Source: Endozoicomonas_A sp049275935 (GTDB taxonomy: Bacteria; Pseudomonadota; Gammaproteobacteria; Pseudomonadales; Endozoicomonadaceae). Taken from it: DNA of 64,000 nt. The stretch covers positions 434,001-498,000 of the forward strand of contig NZ_CP184830.1 of the NCBI RefSeq assembly GCF_049275935.1, written 5' to 3'. Positions within the stretch are counted from its first letter, which is position 1. Each line of letters begins with the position of its first letter. The translations under genes and the position numbers were made by a program. The notes under the pieces are model-generated. The model did no database searches, was not told the DNA's origin, and was given only the letters and a program-made list of their open reading frames with translations. Positions 9,202 through 19,242 of this stretch are shown in pieces.

Positions 9202-10155
9202 ATGACAACCAACATAGGATTGGAACTGAGGCACCTGAAAACACTGCTTGCTCTAAAGCAGACCGGGAGCCTGGTTGAAGCAGCCAGAAGCCTGCATCTG
9301 ACTCAGTCAGCCCTGTCTCACCAGATCAAGGAACTTGAAGCCCGGATTGGCATGGAGTTATTCATCCGTAAAACCCGTCCTCCCAGATTTACATCAGCCG
9401 GTCTGCGTATCCTGCAGTTGGCAGATGAACTTCTTCCCCAGCTAAGGCACGCTGAGCAAGACCTGTTCAGGTTGGCAGGAGGTGAGTCCGGACGCCTCAA
9501 CATTGCCATTGAGTGTCACAGCTGTTACCAATGGCTGATGCCAACCATTGACGCCTATCGCCAGCAATGGCCGGAAGTCGAAATGGACTTTGCCACCGGC
9601 TTCAACTTTGCCCCATTACCCGCTTTATCCAGAGGAGAGCTCGATCTGGTGGTTACCTCTGACCCGATAGGCGTTCCTGGTCTGACGTATATCTCGTTAT
9701 TTCGCTATGAGATGTTACTGGCTCTCTCCAGACAACATTACTTGCTGGAAAAGGAGTGGATTGAGCCTGCTGATCTCGAAGCAGAAACACTGATTATCTA
9801 CCCCATTGATCACAACCGGCTTGATATCTTCAATCGCTTTCTGGATCCGGATGACATAGAACCCAGCCAGGTCAGAACCGTTGAGTTGACCCTGATGATG
9901 TTGCAGCTGGTTGCCAGTCAGCGCGGCGTTTGTGCACTGCCTAACTGGGCTTTGGCGGAATATCTTGAAAAAGATCATGTAGCAGCGAGAAAGCTGGGCA
10001 GTGGAGGTCTCTGGTCAACACTCTATGCGGGTATCCGGGTGGAACAGAAAGAACAACCCTACATCGCCGACTTTCTGGAAACAGCCAGGGAAACCTGCTT
10101 CAAAACGTTATCGGGAATTCTTCCAGCCATATCGGAAAAAACCTTAAAGCCGTGA
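9202..10155 (+). CDS. metR: LysR-type regulator MetR
   Basis: Activator of metE and related methionine genes, using homocysteine as coeffector in the studied enterobacterial protein. 317 aa from ATG 9202. The N-terminal helix-turn-helix is clear: ELRHLKTLLALKQTGSLVEA, then LTQSALSHQIKELEARIG and LFIRKTRPPRFTSAG, which closely follow E. coli MetR. The remainder is a periplasmic-binding-like effector domain. An upstream in-frame ATG (9136) would add 22 residues not found in the family; neither start has a strong ribosome site. Divergence from metE supports the assignment. Confidence 0.9.
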   Translation: MTTNIGLELRHLKTLLALKQTGSLVEAARSLHLTQSALSHQIKELEARIGMELFIRKTRPPRFTSAGLRILQLADELLPQLRHAEQDLFRLAGGESGRLNIAIECHSCYQWLMPTIDAYRQQWPEVEMDFATGFNFAPLPALSRGELDLVVTSDPIGVPGLTYISLFRYEMLLALSRQHYLLEKEWIEPADLEAETLIIYPIDHNRLDIFNRFLDPDDIEPSQVRTVELTLMMLQLVASQRGVCALPNWALAEYLEKDHVAARKLGSGGLWSTLYAGIRVEQKEQPYIADFLETARETCFKTLSGILPAISEKTLKP

Positions 10156-10176
10156 TGGAAGGAAACAAACAGTCGG

Positions 10177-11766
10177 TTAGCGTCTTTGTTTACGAGGCAA
10201 AACCAGACTGAACCGGGCACCACCCAGAGGGCTGTGACTGACCATTGCCCGACCGTTATGCCAGTACATAATTCGCCTCACAATAGAAAGTCCAAGGCCG
10301 TAGCCACCTGATTTTCTGGTACGACTGTCATCCAATCTTGAAAACGCTGAAAAGACTCGATCCCATTGATCCTCTGGAATACCGGGACCATCATCATCCA
10401 CATCAACCCGACAGGTGTCCTGTGTTGCGGAAAACCTGACCTCCAGTTTACTGTCTGCGTAGCGACAGGCATTACCCACCAGATTCTGGATGGCCCGGTG
10501 CATGTAGCGACGATCAATGTCTGCAAAACGACGTGGATCCAGTATATTGCAGGGAACATGCTCAATCGCCACACGATCCTGAAGACGCTTGTGCTCACCA
10601 ACGACCTGACCAATGACCTTATCGACATCATGCCGCTTGAAACGCACCTCGGGCGCACCCTGTTCAAGATTGGCATAGGTCAGAATCTCATCCACCAGGT
10701 TATCCAGTTCCTGAATATCCTTATCCATACCTTCTAACTGATGATCTCTTTCTTCAGGCGTTCTGGCATCGGCCACCAGGTCCAGACCAAACCTGAGTCG
10801 GGCGACAGGTGTCCTTAACTCGTGTGAGACGCCTCTGATCATTTCTTTTTGCAGGCTCAACAGTCTCTGGATATGACCTGCCATGGCATTAAATGCCTGA
10901 GCCAGACGACCAATGGAGTCAGCACCATACAGAGAGACCCGGACATCAAAGTCGCCATGACTGAAACGTGTCGCTGCTCTCTCAAGCTTGCGCAGACGTT
11001 TCTCCATTCCCCGAACCAGGATGTAAATGGCCAAACTCAGGGAAGTCAACACGAACAAACCAATGGTCAGCATCAGCTTGAAAGGATAAGGGTTCAGCAA
11101 CCCTAATGGTCCCATTCTGAGCAGTCGGGTTTCATCCGGCAGGCTTGTGTAGATAGAGACCGTCTGAGCCTCGTCATCCAGCAGCATCATCACGCTGCCT
11201 TCACGGAGCTGCTCCTGCTGCACAGGGAGCAATCGAGTCTGGGAAGGTTCCACCAGATGAACAGGGTAACTGAAACTATTGACAGACAACTCTTTCAGTT
11301 TGTCTGCTCTGCTTGCGACAGGAAAACGCATCAATTTAGCTTTCAGAAGACTGAGAGTACCACTGGCTGTTTGTTCTGATATAGACGACACCACACCTTC
11401 CAGAAGGATATCTCCCTCCAGAGGTGTCAGAACCAGAGCTCTGTTCTGATCCAACATGCGAACCCAGATGCCATCAGGCTTCAAAGATTTGAACTGTTCC
11501 TGATCCAGCCCTGAATCTTTCACGCTCACCAGCTCGAAGGGAATAGCAAGACGCTCTCCCCAGTCTTCCAGCCAGGAGTTACGTTCAGCTTCAGGCAAGG
11601 TTTCAACCGTCTCTGCGATCAGACGAAAGGTGCCCCTGACCATATCTTCTCGATAGTCAGCCTGTCTCATCCCATTGATCAGCGTGACGGAAATACCTGA
11701 CAGAACAGCGACGAGCACCAGCGTAAACAGGAGCCCTCCGTATATGCGTAAGAAAATACTACTCAC
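10177..11766 (-). CDS. rstB: Sensor histidine kinase, RstB-like
   Basis: 529-aa inner-membrane sensor. One transmembrane helix at about 8-28, a periplasmic sensing region of about 190 residues, a second helix (about 225-248), a HAMP linker (about 250-300), the phosphoacceptor motif GVSHELRTPVARLR, N box QNLVGNACRYAD and ATP-lid motifs DDDGPGIPEDQW and GGYGLGLSIV. The H-box context matches RstB (GVAHELRTPL). It starts with GTG at 11766, 30 bases after the response regulator, so the two form an operon. The signal is unknown; E. coli RstB responds to Mg/acid via PhoPQ, and whether that holds here cannot be read from sequence. Confidence 0.85.
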   Translation of the reverse strand: MSSIFLRIYGGLLFTLVLVAVLSGISVTLINGMRQADYREDMVRGTFRLIAETVETLPEAERNSWLEDWGERLAIPFELVSVKDSGLDQEQFKSLKPDGIWVRMLDQNRALVLTPLEGDILLEGVVSSISEQTASGTLSLLKAKLMRFPVASRADKLKELSVNSFSYPVHLVEPSQTRLLPVQQEQLREGSVMMLLDDEAQTVSIYTSLPDETRLLRMGPLGLLNPYPFKLMLTIGLFVLTSLSLAIYILVRGMEKRLRKLERAATRFSHGDFDVRVSLYGADSIGRLAQAFNAMAGHIQRLLSLQKEMIRGVSHELRTPVARLRFGLDLVADARTPEERDHQLEGMDKDIQELDNLVDEILTYANLEQGAPEVRFKRHDVDKVIGQVVGEHKRLQDRVAIEHVPCNILDPRRFADIDRRYMHRAIQNLVGNACRYADSKLEVRFSATQDTCRVDVDDDGPGIPEDQWDRVFSAFSRLDDSRTRKSGGYGLGLSIVRRIMYWHNGRAMVSHSPLGGARFSLVLPRKQRR

Positions 11767-11796
11767 AGGTTTCTCTACTTAAATAGCTCAGAGCAC

Positions 11797-12516
11797 TTAT
11801 TCACTTTTAACGAAGAGGTAACCTTTACTGCGAACGGTTTTGATCAAACGGGGATGCATGGGATCATCGCCAATCTTGGGTCGAATACGGGACACCCGAA
11901 CATCAATGGAGCGATCCTGCCCGTCGTACTCTATACCACGCAGCTGAGAGAAAATTTCTTCCCGGCTCAAAACCCGACCCGCATTGGAGCAAAGCAACCA
12001 CAGCAGATCAAACTCGGCACTGGTTAACTCTACACTCACATCCTTCAGCCAGGCTTCTCGCATAGAGTTATCCACAACCAATGGACCAAACGTCAGGCGG
12101 CTGCTGCCTTGCTCTTCCTGTTCTTCCATGGGGCCCTGATTTCGGCGCAGCAAAGCCCGGATTCTGGCCAACAGCACTCTTGGACGTACCGGTTTGGCAA
12201 CATAATCGTCTGCACCCATTTCCAGCCCCAGAACTTCATCCAGGTCATCGGTCCGTGCGGTCAGCATCAAAATTTGTCCAGCATAATGCCCACGAACACG
12301 GCGGCAGATGGAAACACCATCTTCTCCTGGCAGCATCAAATCCAACACCACCAGATCGGGACGCTCTTCAAGAATACGATCAACCGCTTTACCACCATCA
12401 CCTTCTATTGAGACCGAGAGTCCATTGTTCTCGAGATAGTCCCTGGTGAGTGTGGCCAACCGCTCATCGTCCTCAACTATCAGGATTCGACCTGTTTCTG
12501 AATTCTCCACAGCCAA
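11797..12516 (-). CDS. rstA: OmpR-family response regulator, RstA-like
   Basis: 239 aa. N-terminal receiver with acidic pocket VEDDE, phosphoacceptor in DLVVLDLMLPGEDG, and the conserved Lys in DDYVAKPVRPRVLLARIRAL. The C-terminal winged helix (about 140-235) has LTSAEFDLLWLL and RSIDVRVSRIRPKIGD, the typical DNA-recognition segment. The region around the phosphoacceptor (LPGEDGVSICRRVRG) resembles RstA more than OmpR or CpxR. It is first in the operon with the kinase downstream. Target genes are not evident; the neighbouring genes are transcribed from other promoters. Confidence 0.9.
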   Translation of the reverse strand: MAVENSETGRILIVEDDERLATLTRDYLENNGLSVSIEGDGGKAVDRILEERPDLVVLDLMLPGEDGVSICRRVRGHYAGQILMLTARTDDLDEVLGLEMGADDYVAKPVRPRVLLARIRALLRRNQGPMEEQEEQGSSRLTFGPLVVDNSMREAWLKDVSVELTSAEFDLLWLLCSNAGRVLSREEIFSQLRGIEYDGQDRSIDVRVSRIRPKIGDDPMHPRLIKTVRSKGYLFVKSE

Positions 12517-12971
12517 ACTTCCAAAGATTATAAAAATGAAGACTACAAGCCCGACGTGAATGGTCGGGCTCAGGTAACGGATACTACTACAGCATTGCGT
12601 TAGAGTCCCTAGGTGACCTGAAAATTCCCCAAAAGGTCATTTTCCTGCCCTGAACGCTGATGACCGGCAGCGTCAGTCATGAGCCTTTGACATGCGTTTT
12701 TTTTCGGTTACTCACATCATGGAAATCCTGTCGTGGTTCTCATTCGGCTCGTTCAGAAAAGATCACGAGGAATTGTGCCAAAGCCTCCAGTCATTACCCT
12801 CGTAGATAGTCTACAGAGGAAGACACAGGCCTAATGGTTGCAATGATTACCTGGAGCGAAATGATCGTGGCAGATAAGTGAAGCACCTCTGCTGCTTTGC
12901 AGCTATTCTTGCTGAGGCTTACAAACACCAGAAAATGGTAGAAAACAGAATGAGTTTGGGAGAACTTAAAA
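12517..12971. other. Intergenic region between rstA-like gene and orphan exported gene
   Basis: 455 bases without a credible gene. A perfect 8-bp hairpin (AGCCCGAC / GTCGGGCT, 12548-12570, 7-base loop) lies just upstream of the rstA-like start and could act in its 5' leader. No T-run follows, so it is not a classical terminator. GGGAGAA at about 12959 is the ribosome site for the next gene. Confidence 0.4.
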
Positions 12972-14768
12972 ATGAGCAACATAGCCAGATCGATGGCATT
13001 GATTTTATTTTTGATGGCACTGTCACTAGCTGCAAGTGGTAATAGGACACTCACTAATATCGATGAAAATCCGGTCTGCACTCCTATTTCCAGCCAGAGA
13101 GTACTTTATTTATGGAAAGCACAGACCCATCCCCTTGCTCATTCAGCCAAAAAGGTAAAAAGTCAGGAACTGGTATCACTCGGCATAGACCAACAACTTA
13201 CTGCCAGTATTGCTGAAGACGAAAAATCAACTCACTATCAAGGTACTACATGGGCCCGTGATGACAACATGATGGCTGTTGATCGGGTGCTCACACAGCC
13301 AGAGGTTCTGGAGGTCGTTGGTAAAATCCTGCTTGCATTTGCCAACCGCCAGGTAAACAAACTGGAACCCGACAGTAACGAGAGCTTTCCGGGTTTCCAG
13401 CACAATAATCTGGGAGCACTCCCAATCGTTCTGGTAAACAATCCCACTCAATTTATCATTGAACGGGTTATCAGGCGAAAATATCTCACACAAGTACAGG
13501 AATTCTTTGATCAACACCCCCACTTGTTATTCGGGATGCAATTACCCGAATTATTTACTCTGGATGTCGAAAGGGCAATTACTTATGTCAAGATAACAGC
13601 TCCCGAAAAACTGAAAGCGCAAGTCACTTCGGTATATCGGCATATTGAAAACTTGAAAACAACAACGCCGAACGCATCGCAATTCAAGTTTCCAAAACCC
13701 AGTTTCCTGTTGGCTAACTATATAAACGAAAATTTGGACAGGTTGACACCAGGCACCACTGACCCGGAAATCAATATACTCGCGCTCTGTGGCAAATACC
13801 TCAAAACGCTGGCAACTTACGACCCGTCGGAGGCACAAGCCAGGGGTCATCAGTTAACACCCATGATTGCAAGAGCAATTATCTACGTTTACACCAATGT
13901 TATGGATAAGCAGGGGCTGCCTGTCGGGGCTGACTACCTTGATATTTTTAATGACTTCCTCGCCGACAGCTGTCTGCTGACCAATGCGTCAATTCTTCTT
14001 GATGGCCTGAAAAGTCTCCAGAGTGCTTCGAGTTATCTTGATAATGCTGCGTTCAGGCAGGAATTGATCAGGGCTAGCCCATACCTGCCACCCTTGCTTA
14101 AGTCGCTGACAGATTCAGTGACCAGTGTTGAAACAATGCTTGTCAGTTTAAGTCAGCAGCTACAAAATAATCTGAGAACCCATTTACTCTTTGATGCCAA
14201 CCAACAATTTAGCCCCCGCTGGTTTGTGCGCAGCAAGCATAAGGCTAGCAACCCTACACAACCAGGCTTGATCATTAAAGATATGATTGCTCAAAGAGAA
14301 GCGCTACCGGACGCACAAAAATTCAAAGATGGCAGTATCACAGACCCCTTCGGTCTGGCCTGGGCCATCATTTCCGGTGCGGTACCTCAGGAAAATTATC
14401 CGGATGTCGCCGATCTATTTGAGGAATTCTACAACAATGATGGTCAGTTATTTATCCCTATGGGCAACAGCGGTCCGAATGAGCACTTAATGAGAGCAAA
14501 TAACGGCTACACATTATGGCCCGATAAAATACTGCGCTGCGGCATTGCCCTTATGGATATGTACAATACCACCGATGATGCGCGCTACCTCTCTCTGGCG
14601 CAGAAGATACACGACAAAGTGTCAAGGCTTGAGAATTTCAATGAGTATTACCTGAAGGATCCAGCAACAGGATTGTTCGTGCCTTCCGGCGCTGAAAACC
14701 AGGGATGGCATGTGTTCACTTACTATCAGCTATCAGATATGCTCGAAAACAGTTCTATTGAAAAATGA
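12972..14768 (+). CDS. Orphan exported protein of about 600 aa
   Basis: 598 aa; no family recognised. It begins with a clean signal peptide (ALILFLMALSLAASG), so it is exported. The central part is helix-rich. TTWARDDNMMAVDRV near residue 95 and the C-terminal GWHVFTYYQLSDML are weakly reminiscent of alpha/alpha-barrel glycosidases, where a W-x-RD segment lines the active site, but this is a guess. GGGAGAA is placed about ten bases before the ATG. It stands alone, with no operon partner. A hairpin at 14767-14796 overlaps the stop codon. Confidence 0.75.
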   Translation: MSNIARSMALILFLMALSLAASGNRTLTNIDENPVCTPISSQRVLYLWKAQTHPLAHSAKKVKSQELVSLGIDQQLTASIAEDEKSTHYQGTTWARDDNMMAVDRVLTQPEVLEVVGKILLAFANRQVNKLEPDSNESFPGFQHNNLGALPIVLVNNPTQFIIERVIRRKYLTQVQEFFDQHPHLLFGMQLPELFTLDVERAITYVKITAPEKLKAQVTSVYRHIENLKTTTPNASQFKFPKPSFLLANYINENLDRLTPGTTDPEINILALCGKYLKTLATYDPSEAQARGHQLTPMIARAIIYVYTNVMDKQGLPVGADYLDIFNDFLADSCLLTNASILLDGLKSLQSASSYLDNAAFRQELIRASPYLPPLLKSLTDSVTSVETMLVSLSQQLQNNLRTHLLFDANQQFSPRWFVRSKHKASNPTQPGLIIKDMIAQREALPDAQKFKDGSITDPFGLAWAIISGAVPQENYPDVADLFEEFYNNDGQLFIPMGNSGPNEHLMRANNGYTLWPDKILRCGIALMDMYNTTDDARYLSLAQKIHDKVSRLENFNEYYLKDPATGLFVPSGAENQGWHVFTYYQLSDMLENSSIEK

Positions 14769-15688
14769 GCGGATAGGGAATAATCCCTAAACGCTCACGA
14801 CTGGCAGAGCCTGGGGTGTGGCCGCAGATTTTCAGTGCTTGCCATTGAGCCTAAACTGACTTGGGAGTGATCATCCGTACCCTCGCTTATCCAGAGACGC
14901 CTGGTTACCGGTGGTCAGGCAAGAAGTCCCAGAGTTAATCAGCTAAACAAAGCAAATCGCGCCCTGCAACGGAGCAGGGATGGTATTCTTCGACTTGATT
15001 CCGGGGATTTTCACGGTAATCTTGGCATTTGTAAAACACTCAATGTTGTGGGTTACACCGTTTTGGTGCGTCTTTTCGAATACTACCTATTTCTTATTGA
15101 TTTATACTTATTTATGACTTTTTATTATATATAGAGTCTGGCCTGTGTCGGCAGATCTGTAGAATACTGAAAGCCGTGTCAGCAAAAGCAGTCAGGCCGT
15201 TTGCAAGTACTAACACTGCAAAAAACTCACAAGTTATACACAATTTTTCCACTAAATTTCCAACTTGAACTTCTGCTAATAGCGCATTATCTTGTGTATA
15301 TAAAAGGTCGCCACACAACATATTGTGTTGTTTAGTCGGGCAGTTAACCAGATAGTTAAATGAAATGGCTGGTGCGTGCTTATTACATATTAGATAGTGT
15401 GCCGAACTGAAAGACAGAATCTGTGAAGCCGCTAACGAAAGGGATTTGTGGCGCAGGCGCTGCGGTATCAGGGAAGAAAAGCTGACAGGTCACTCAGGAC
15501 AGCATCTGACTCCTGAACACACCTCTTCGAGACGTTTTTACTGCGGGATCAGTGACCTGCAGATTTTTCTCGGCTCAACCCTCTGCGACACAACTCCTGC
15601 ACCCAAGACAGGGGCTGGCATTCAGTAGTAGCCGAAACATAAAAATACAATATCTTGAGTTTTATTTTTTTACTGGTAAGGACTTTTA
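14769..15688. other. Long intergenic region upstream of nrdA
   Basis: About 920 bases. A double-stem hairpin at 14767-14796 overlaps the upstream stop codon and could end that transcript, although no T-run follows. The right half holds the nrdA control region with two NrdR boxes. A weaker box-like 16-mer, ACATATTAGATAGTGT, lies at 15385-15400. The nrdA leader would be unusually long (about 350 bases) if transcription starts near the boxes. The short frames here have no ribosome sites or recognisable products. Confidence 0.45.
15282..15328. promoter_or_regulatory. Paired NrdR boxes upstream of nrdAB
   Basis: Two 16-base sites, GCGCATTATCTTGTGT (15282-15297) and ACACAACATATTGTGT (15313-15328), match the NrdR consensus (acaCwAtATaTwGtgt), the second best. 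They begin 31 bases apart, three helical turns, which is the spacing known for NrdR box pairs upstream of ribonucleotide reductase operons. This predicts ATP/dATP-dependent repression of nrdAB by NrdR, whose gene is not in this window. Confidence 0.75.
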
Positions 15689-17959
15689 ATGAACAAAGAT
15701 ATCCTGGTCACCAAGCGCGATGGAGACAAGGAGCAGCTGGATCTGGAGAAGATCCACAAGGTTATCACCTGGGCTGCTGAAGGACTGAACAACGTTTCCG
15801 TTTCCGAAGTTGAACTTAAATCACAAATCCAGTTCTACGATGGCATACAGACCACAGATATCCACGAAACACTGATCAAGTCAGCCGCTGACCTGATCTC
15901 CGAACAGGCTCCTGACTACCAGTATCTGGCAGCTCGTCTGGCCATCTTCCATCTGCGCAAAAAAGCCTACGGCCAGTTCGAGCCACCTGGACTCTACGAC
16001 CACGTTGTCAAACTGGCAGAAATGAAGAAGTACGACGCTCATCTTCTCCATGATTACAGTGAAGCTGACTTCAATGCCATGAATGGCTTTATCGATCACA
16101 GGCGTGACATGGACTTCAGCTACGCTGCCGTTAAACAGCTGGAAGGCAAATATCTGGTTCAGAACCGGGTCACTGGTGAATACTATGAAAGCCCCCAGAT
16201 GCTTTACATGCTGATCGGTGCCTGCCTGTTTGCCAGCTACCCTGAAGAGACCCGGCTGGATTACATTGAGCGTTTCTACAAGGCTGTCTCTACATTCAAG
16301 CTTTCTCTGCCAACACCAATTATGGCCGGTGTTCGCACACCTACCCGCCAGTTCAGTTCCTGTGTATTGATTGAGTGCGGTGACTCGCTGGATTCTATCA
16401 ATGCGACATCCAGCGCCATCGTTAAGTATGTTTCCCAACGTGCAGGCATTGGCATCAATGCCGGCGGTATTCGTGCCATTGGCAGCCCGATCCGTAACGG
16501 TGAAGCTTTCCATACAGGCTGTATTCCTTTTTACAAGCACTTCCAGACAGCCGTTAAGTCCTGCTCACAGGGGGGGGTTCGTGGCGGCGCAGCGACTCTT
16601 TTCTACCCGATCTGGCACTATGAAGTTGAGAATCTGCTGGTTCTGAAGAATAACCGGGGTGTTGAAGAAAATCGTGTTCGTCATCTGGATTACGGCGTTC
16701 AGTTCAACCGCCTGATGTATCAGCGCCTGATCACAGGTGGCAACATCTCTCTGTTTTCTCCGATTGATGTTCCGGGATTGTACGATGCTTTTTTTGAGGA
16801 TCAGGAAAAGTTCGAAGCCCTCTACGTCAGGTACGAACAGGATCCTGACATCCGCAAAAAGACTCTGAAAGCAGTAGAGCTTTTCTCCCTGTTTGCATCC
16901 GAGCGTGCCAGTACCGGTCGTATTTACCTGCAGAATGTTGACCACTGCAACACTCACAGCCCATTCGACCCGACAGTAGCTCCGGTTCGCCAGAGCAACC
17001 TCTGCCTGGAAATTGCACTGCCTACCAAACCTCTCGAGCACGTAATGGATGAGGAAGGTGAAATCGCACTGTGCACCCTGGCTGCTTTCAATCTGGGTAA
17101 GCTTGATAGCCTGGACGAACTGGAAGAGATGAGTAACCTTCTGGTTCGTGCGCTGGATAACCTGCTGGACTATCAGGATTATCCTCTGCCAGCGGCTTAC
17201 AATGCCACCATGGCACGCCGCCCTCTGGGAATTGGCGTGATCAACTTTGCCAACTACCTGGCTAAAAACGGTGTTCGCTATTCTGATGGCTCAGCCAACG
17301 GTCTGACTCATAAAACCTTTGAAGCTATTCAGTACTATTTGCTGAAAGCTTCTAACCAGCTGGCAAAAGAGAAAGGCACCTGCACCAAGTTCCATGAGAC
17401 CACTTATTCCCAGGGCATACTGCCTGTAGATACCTACAAGAAGGACCTGGACGAAGTCTGCAGCGAAGCACTTCACCTGGACTGGGAAGCTCTGCGTAGC
17501 GAGATCAGGAATCACGGTCTGCGTAACTCAACATTGACTGCCCTGATGCCTTCCGAGACTTCATCTCAGATCAGTAACGCCACCAACGGCATTGAACCGC
17601 CACGTGGCTATGTCAGCGTCAAGGCCAGTAAGGACGGTATCCTGAAGCAGGTGGTACCAGACTTCGAAGAGCTGCGTAACAGCTATGAACTGCTATGGGA
17701 TATCAACAGTAACGACGGTTACCTGCAGCTGGTTGCGATCATGCAGAAGTTTGTTGACCAGACCATTTCGGCCAACACCAACTACGATCCTGCTCGTTTC
17801 GAAGGTGGCAAGGTACCTATGAAACTCCTTCTTAAAGACCTTCTGACAGCCTATAAGCTGGGTGTGAAGACCCTTTACTATCACAACACCCGTGATGGTG
17901 CGTCGGACGGCCAGGAAGAAACAGATGACGGCTGTGCAGGCGGCGCTTGTAAAATTTGA
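15689..17959 (+). CDS. nrdA: Class Ia ribonucleotide reductase large subunit
   Basis: 756 aa. Reduces ribonucleoside diphosphates to deoxy forms with NrdB, in the cytoplasm. An N-terminal ATP-cone (VTKRDGDKEQLDLEKIHKVI) gives allosteric activity control. Active-site cysteines are visible in FSSCVLIECGDS and SNLCLEIALP (thiyl-radical Cys with the catalytic Glu). The C-terminal redox pair for thioredoxin/glutaredoxin is in DGCAGGACKI. Length is normal for the E. coli-type enzyme. AAGGAC precedes the ATG. First gene of nrdA-nrdB-yfaE under NrdR boxes. Confidence 0.97.
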   Translation: MNKDILVTKRDGDKEQLDLEKIHKVITWAAEGLNNVSVSEVELKSQIQFYDGIQTTDIHETLIKSAADLISEQAPDYQYLAARLAIFHLRKKAYGQFEPPGLYDHVVKLAEMKKYDAHLLHDYSEADFNAMNGFIDHRRDMDFSYAAVKQLEGKYLVQNRVTGEYYESPQMLYMLIGACLFASYPEETRLDYIERFYKAVSTFKLSLPTPIMAGVRTPTRQFSSCVLIECGDSLDSINATSSAIVKYVSQRAGIGINAGGIRAIGSPIRNGEAFHTGCIPFYKHFQTAVKSCSQGGVRGGAATLFYPIWHYEVENLLVLKNNRGVEENRVRHLDYGVQFNRLMYQRLITGGNISLFSPIDVPGLYDAFFEDQEKFEALYVRYEQDPDIRKKTLKAVELFSLFASERASTGRIYLQNVDHCNTHSPFDPTVAPVRQSNLCLEIALPTKPLEHVMDEEGEIALCTLAAFNLGKLDSLDELEEMSNLLVRALDNLLDYQDYPLPAAYNATMARRPLGIGVINFANYLAKNGVRYSDGSANGLTHKTFEAIQYYLLKASNQLAKEKGTCTKFHETTYSQGILPVDTYKKDLDEVCSEALHLDWEALRSEIRNHGLRNSTLTALMPSETSSQISNATNGIEPPRGYVSVKASKDGILKQVVPDFEELRNSYELLWDINSNDGYLQLVAIMQKFVDQTISANTNYDPARFEGGKVPMKLLLKDLLTAYKLGVKTLYYHNTRDGASDGQEETDDGCAGGACKI

Positions 17960-17973
17960 CGAAAGTCGGAACC

Positions 17974-17994
17974 GGGACACTGAAACAGTGTCCC
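17974..17994 (+). other. nrdA-nrdB intercistronic hairpin
   Basis: GGGACACTG pairs perfectly with CAGTGTCCC around a three-base AAA loop. No T-run follows, so it more likely stabilises the nrdA 3' end or tunes the ratio of the two messages than ends transcription. Confidence 0.5.
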
Positions 17995-18059
17995 ACTTAT
18001 AACAGAGTTAACAGCAACTGGACGAGGCCGGCCCTTCCTGGCCCAGAAGCAGAGAGAAC

Positions 18060-19190
18060 ATGAGCTACTCGACTTTCAACCAAGAAAAGTTCAATGCCAC
18101 TCAGGAACCTATGTTTTTTGGACGGGGTGTTAACGTCTCCCGTTATGATGTCCAGAAACACCCGATCTTTGAAAAGCTGATCGAAAAACAGCTTTCATTC
18201 TTCTGGCGCCCGGAAGAGGTGGACTTATCAACCGACCGCAGTGACTTCGCTCATCTGCCAGAACATGAAAAACACATCTTCCTGAGCAACCTTAAATATC
18301 AGACCCTGCTGGACTCTGTACAAGGTCGCTCACCCAATGTCGCCCTGCTGCCCATTGTTTCCCTGCCTGAGCTGGAAACCTGGATTGAGACCTGGGCCTT
18401 TAGTGAGACGATTCACTCTCGTTCTTACACCCATATTATTCGTAACATCATCACCGAACCTTCCGTGGTTTTTGATGATATTGTGAATAACGAGGCCATT
18501 GTCAAAAGGGCAGCAGACATCACCCGTTACTACGATGACCTGATCGAAGGAATCTGCCAGCTCAACATGCTGGGTGAAGGCACTCACCAGATCAAAGGTA
18601 AGGAAGTACTGGTTTCCGTCAGGGATCTGAAGCGAAAACTTTACCTGACCCTGGTATCAGTCAACGTTCTCGAAGCCATTCGTTTCTACGTCAGCTTTGC
18701 CTGCAGCTTTGCTTTTGCTGAGCGCTCCACTATGGAAGGCAATGCAAAAATCATCAAACTGATCGCCCGTGACGAAGCCCTGCACCTGACCGGCACCCAG
18801 CACATCCTGCAAATCATGGCCGAAGGTAAAGACGATCCGGAAATGGCTGAGATTGCTATTGAGCTTCAGGCAGAAGCCAGACAAATCTTTATTGCTGCTG
18901 CTGAACAGGAAAAAGAATGGGCTGAATACCTGTTCCAGAATGGCTCAATGATTGGTCTGAACAAAGACATTCTCAGTCAGTACGTGGAATACATCACCAA
19001 TCAGAGAATGGTAGCCCTGGGCTTTGAACCCGCTTTCCCATCCCGTCAAAACCCCCTGCCCTGGATGAATAGCTGGCTCAATAGCGACGCTGTTCAGGTA
19101 GCACCTCAGGAAGTGGAAGTCAGCTCTTACCTGGTGGGCCAGATTGATAACGAAGTCCAGACCGATGACTTCAGCAACTTCTCACTGTAA
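18060..19190 (+). CDS. nrdB: Class Ia ribonucleotide reductase small subunit
   Basis: 376 aa. Houses the diiron-tyrosyl radical cofactor that NrdA uses. Iron ligands can be placed in VDLSTDRSDF, WAFSETIHSRSYTHII and ARDEALHLTGTQH, the pattern of the E. coli-type R2 protein. The C-terminal tail (TDDFSNFSL) is the short peptide that docks into NrdA. GCAGAGAGAAC precedes the ATG. It lies 100 bases after nrdA, separated by a hairpin. Confidence 0.97.
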   Translation: MSYSTFNQEKFNATQEPMFFGRGVNVSRYDVQKHPIFEKLIEKQLSFFWRPEEVDLSTDRSDFAHLPEHEKHIFLSNLKYQTLLDSVQGRSPNVALLPIVSLPELETWIETWAFSETIHSRSYTHIIRNIITEPSVVFDDIVNNEAIVKRAADITRYYDDLIEGICQLNMLGEGTHQIKGKEVLVSVRDLKRKLYLTLVSVNVLEAIRFYVSFACSFAFAERSTMEGNAKIIKLIARDEALHLTGTQHILQIMAEGKDDPEMAEIAIELQAEARQIFIAAAEQEKEWAEYLFQNGSMIGLNKDILSQYVEYITNQRMVALGFEPAFPSRQNPLPWMNSWLNSDAVQVAPQEVEVSSYLVGQIDNEVQTDDFSNFSL

Positions 19191-19200
19191 GAGAGATAAC

Positions 19201-19226
19201 AAGGTGGCCGGAAGACTGGCCACCTT
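19201..19226 (+). other. nrdB-yfaE intercistronic hairpin
   Basis: AAGGTGGCC pairs perfectly with GGCCACCTT (9-bp stem, 8-base loop) directly after the nrdB stop. No T-run follows. It probably limits read-through or protects the nrdB message end, giving less ferredoxin than reductase. Confidence 0.5.
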
Positions 19227-19242
19227 TCACCGGGAGACCCTC

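Noticed and set aside
15112..15321. Short minus-strand frame of 69 codons upstream of nrdA
   Set aside because: No ribosome site or family pattern, and it covers the NrdR boxes.
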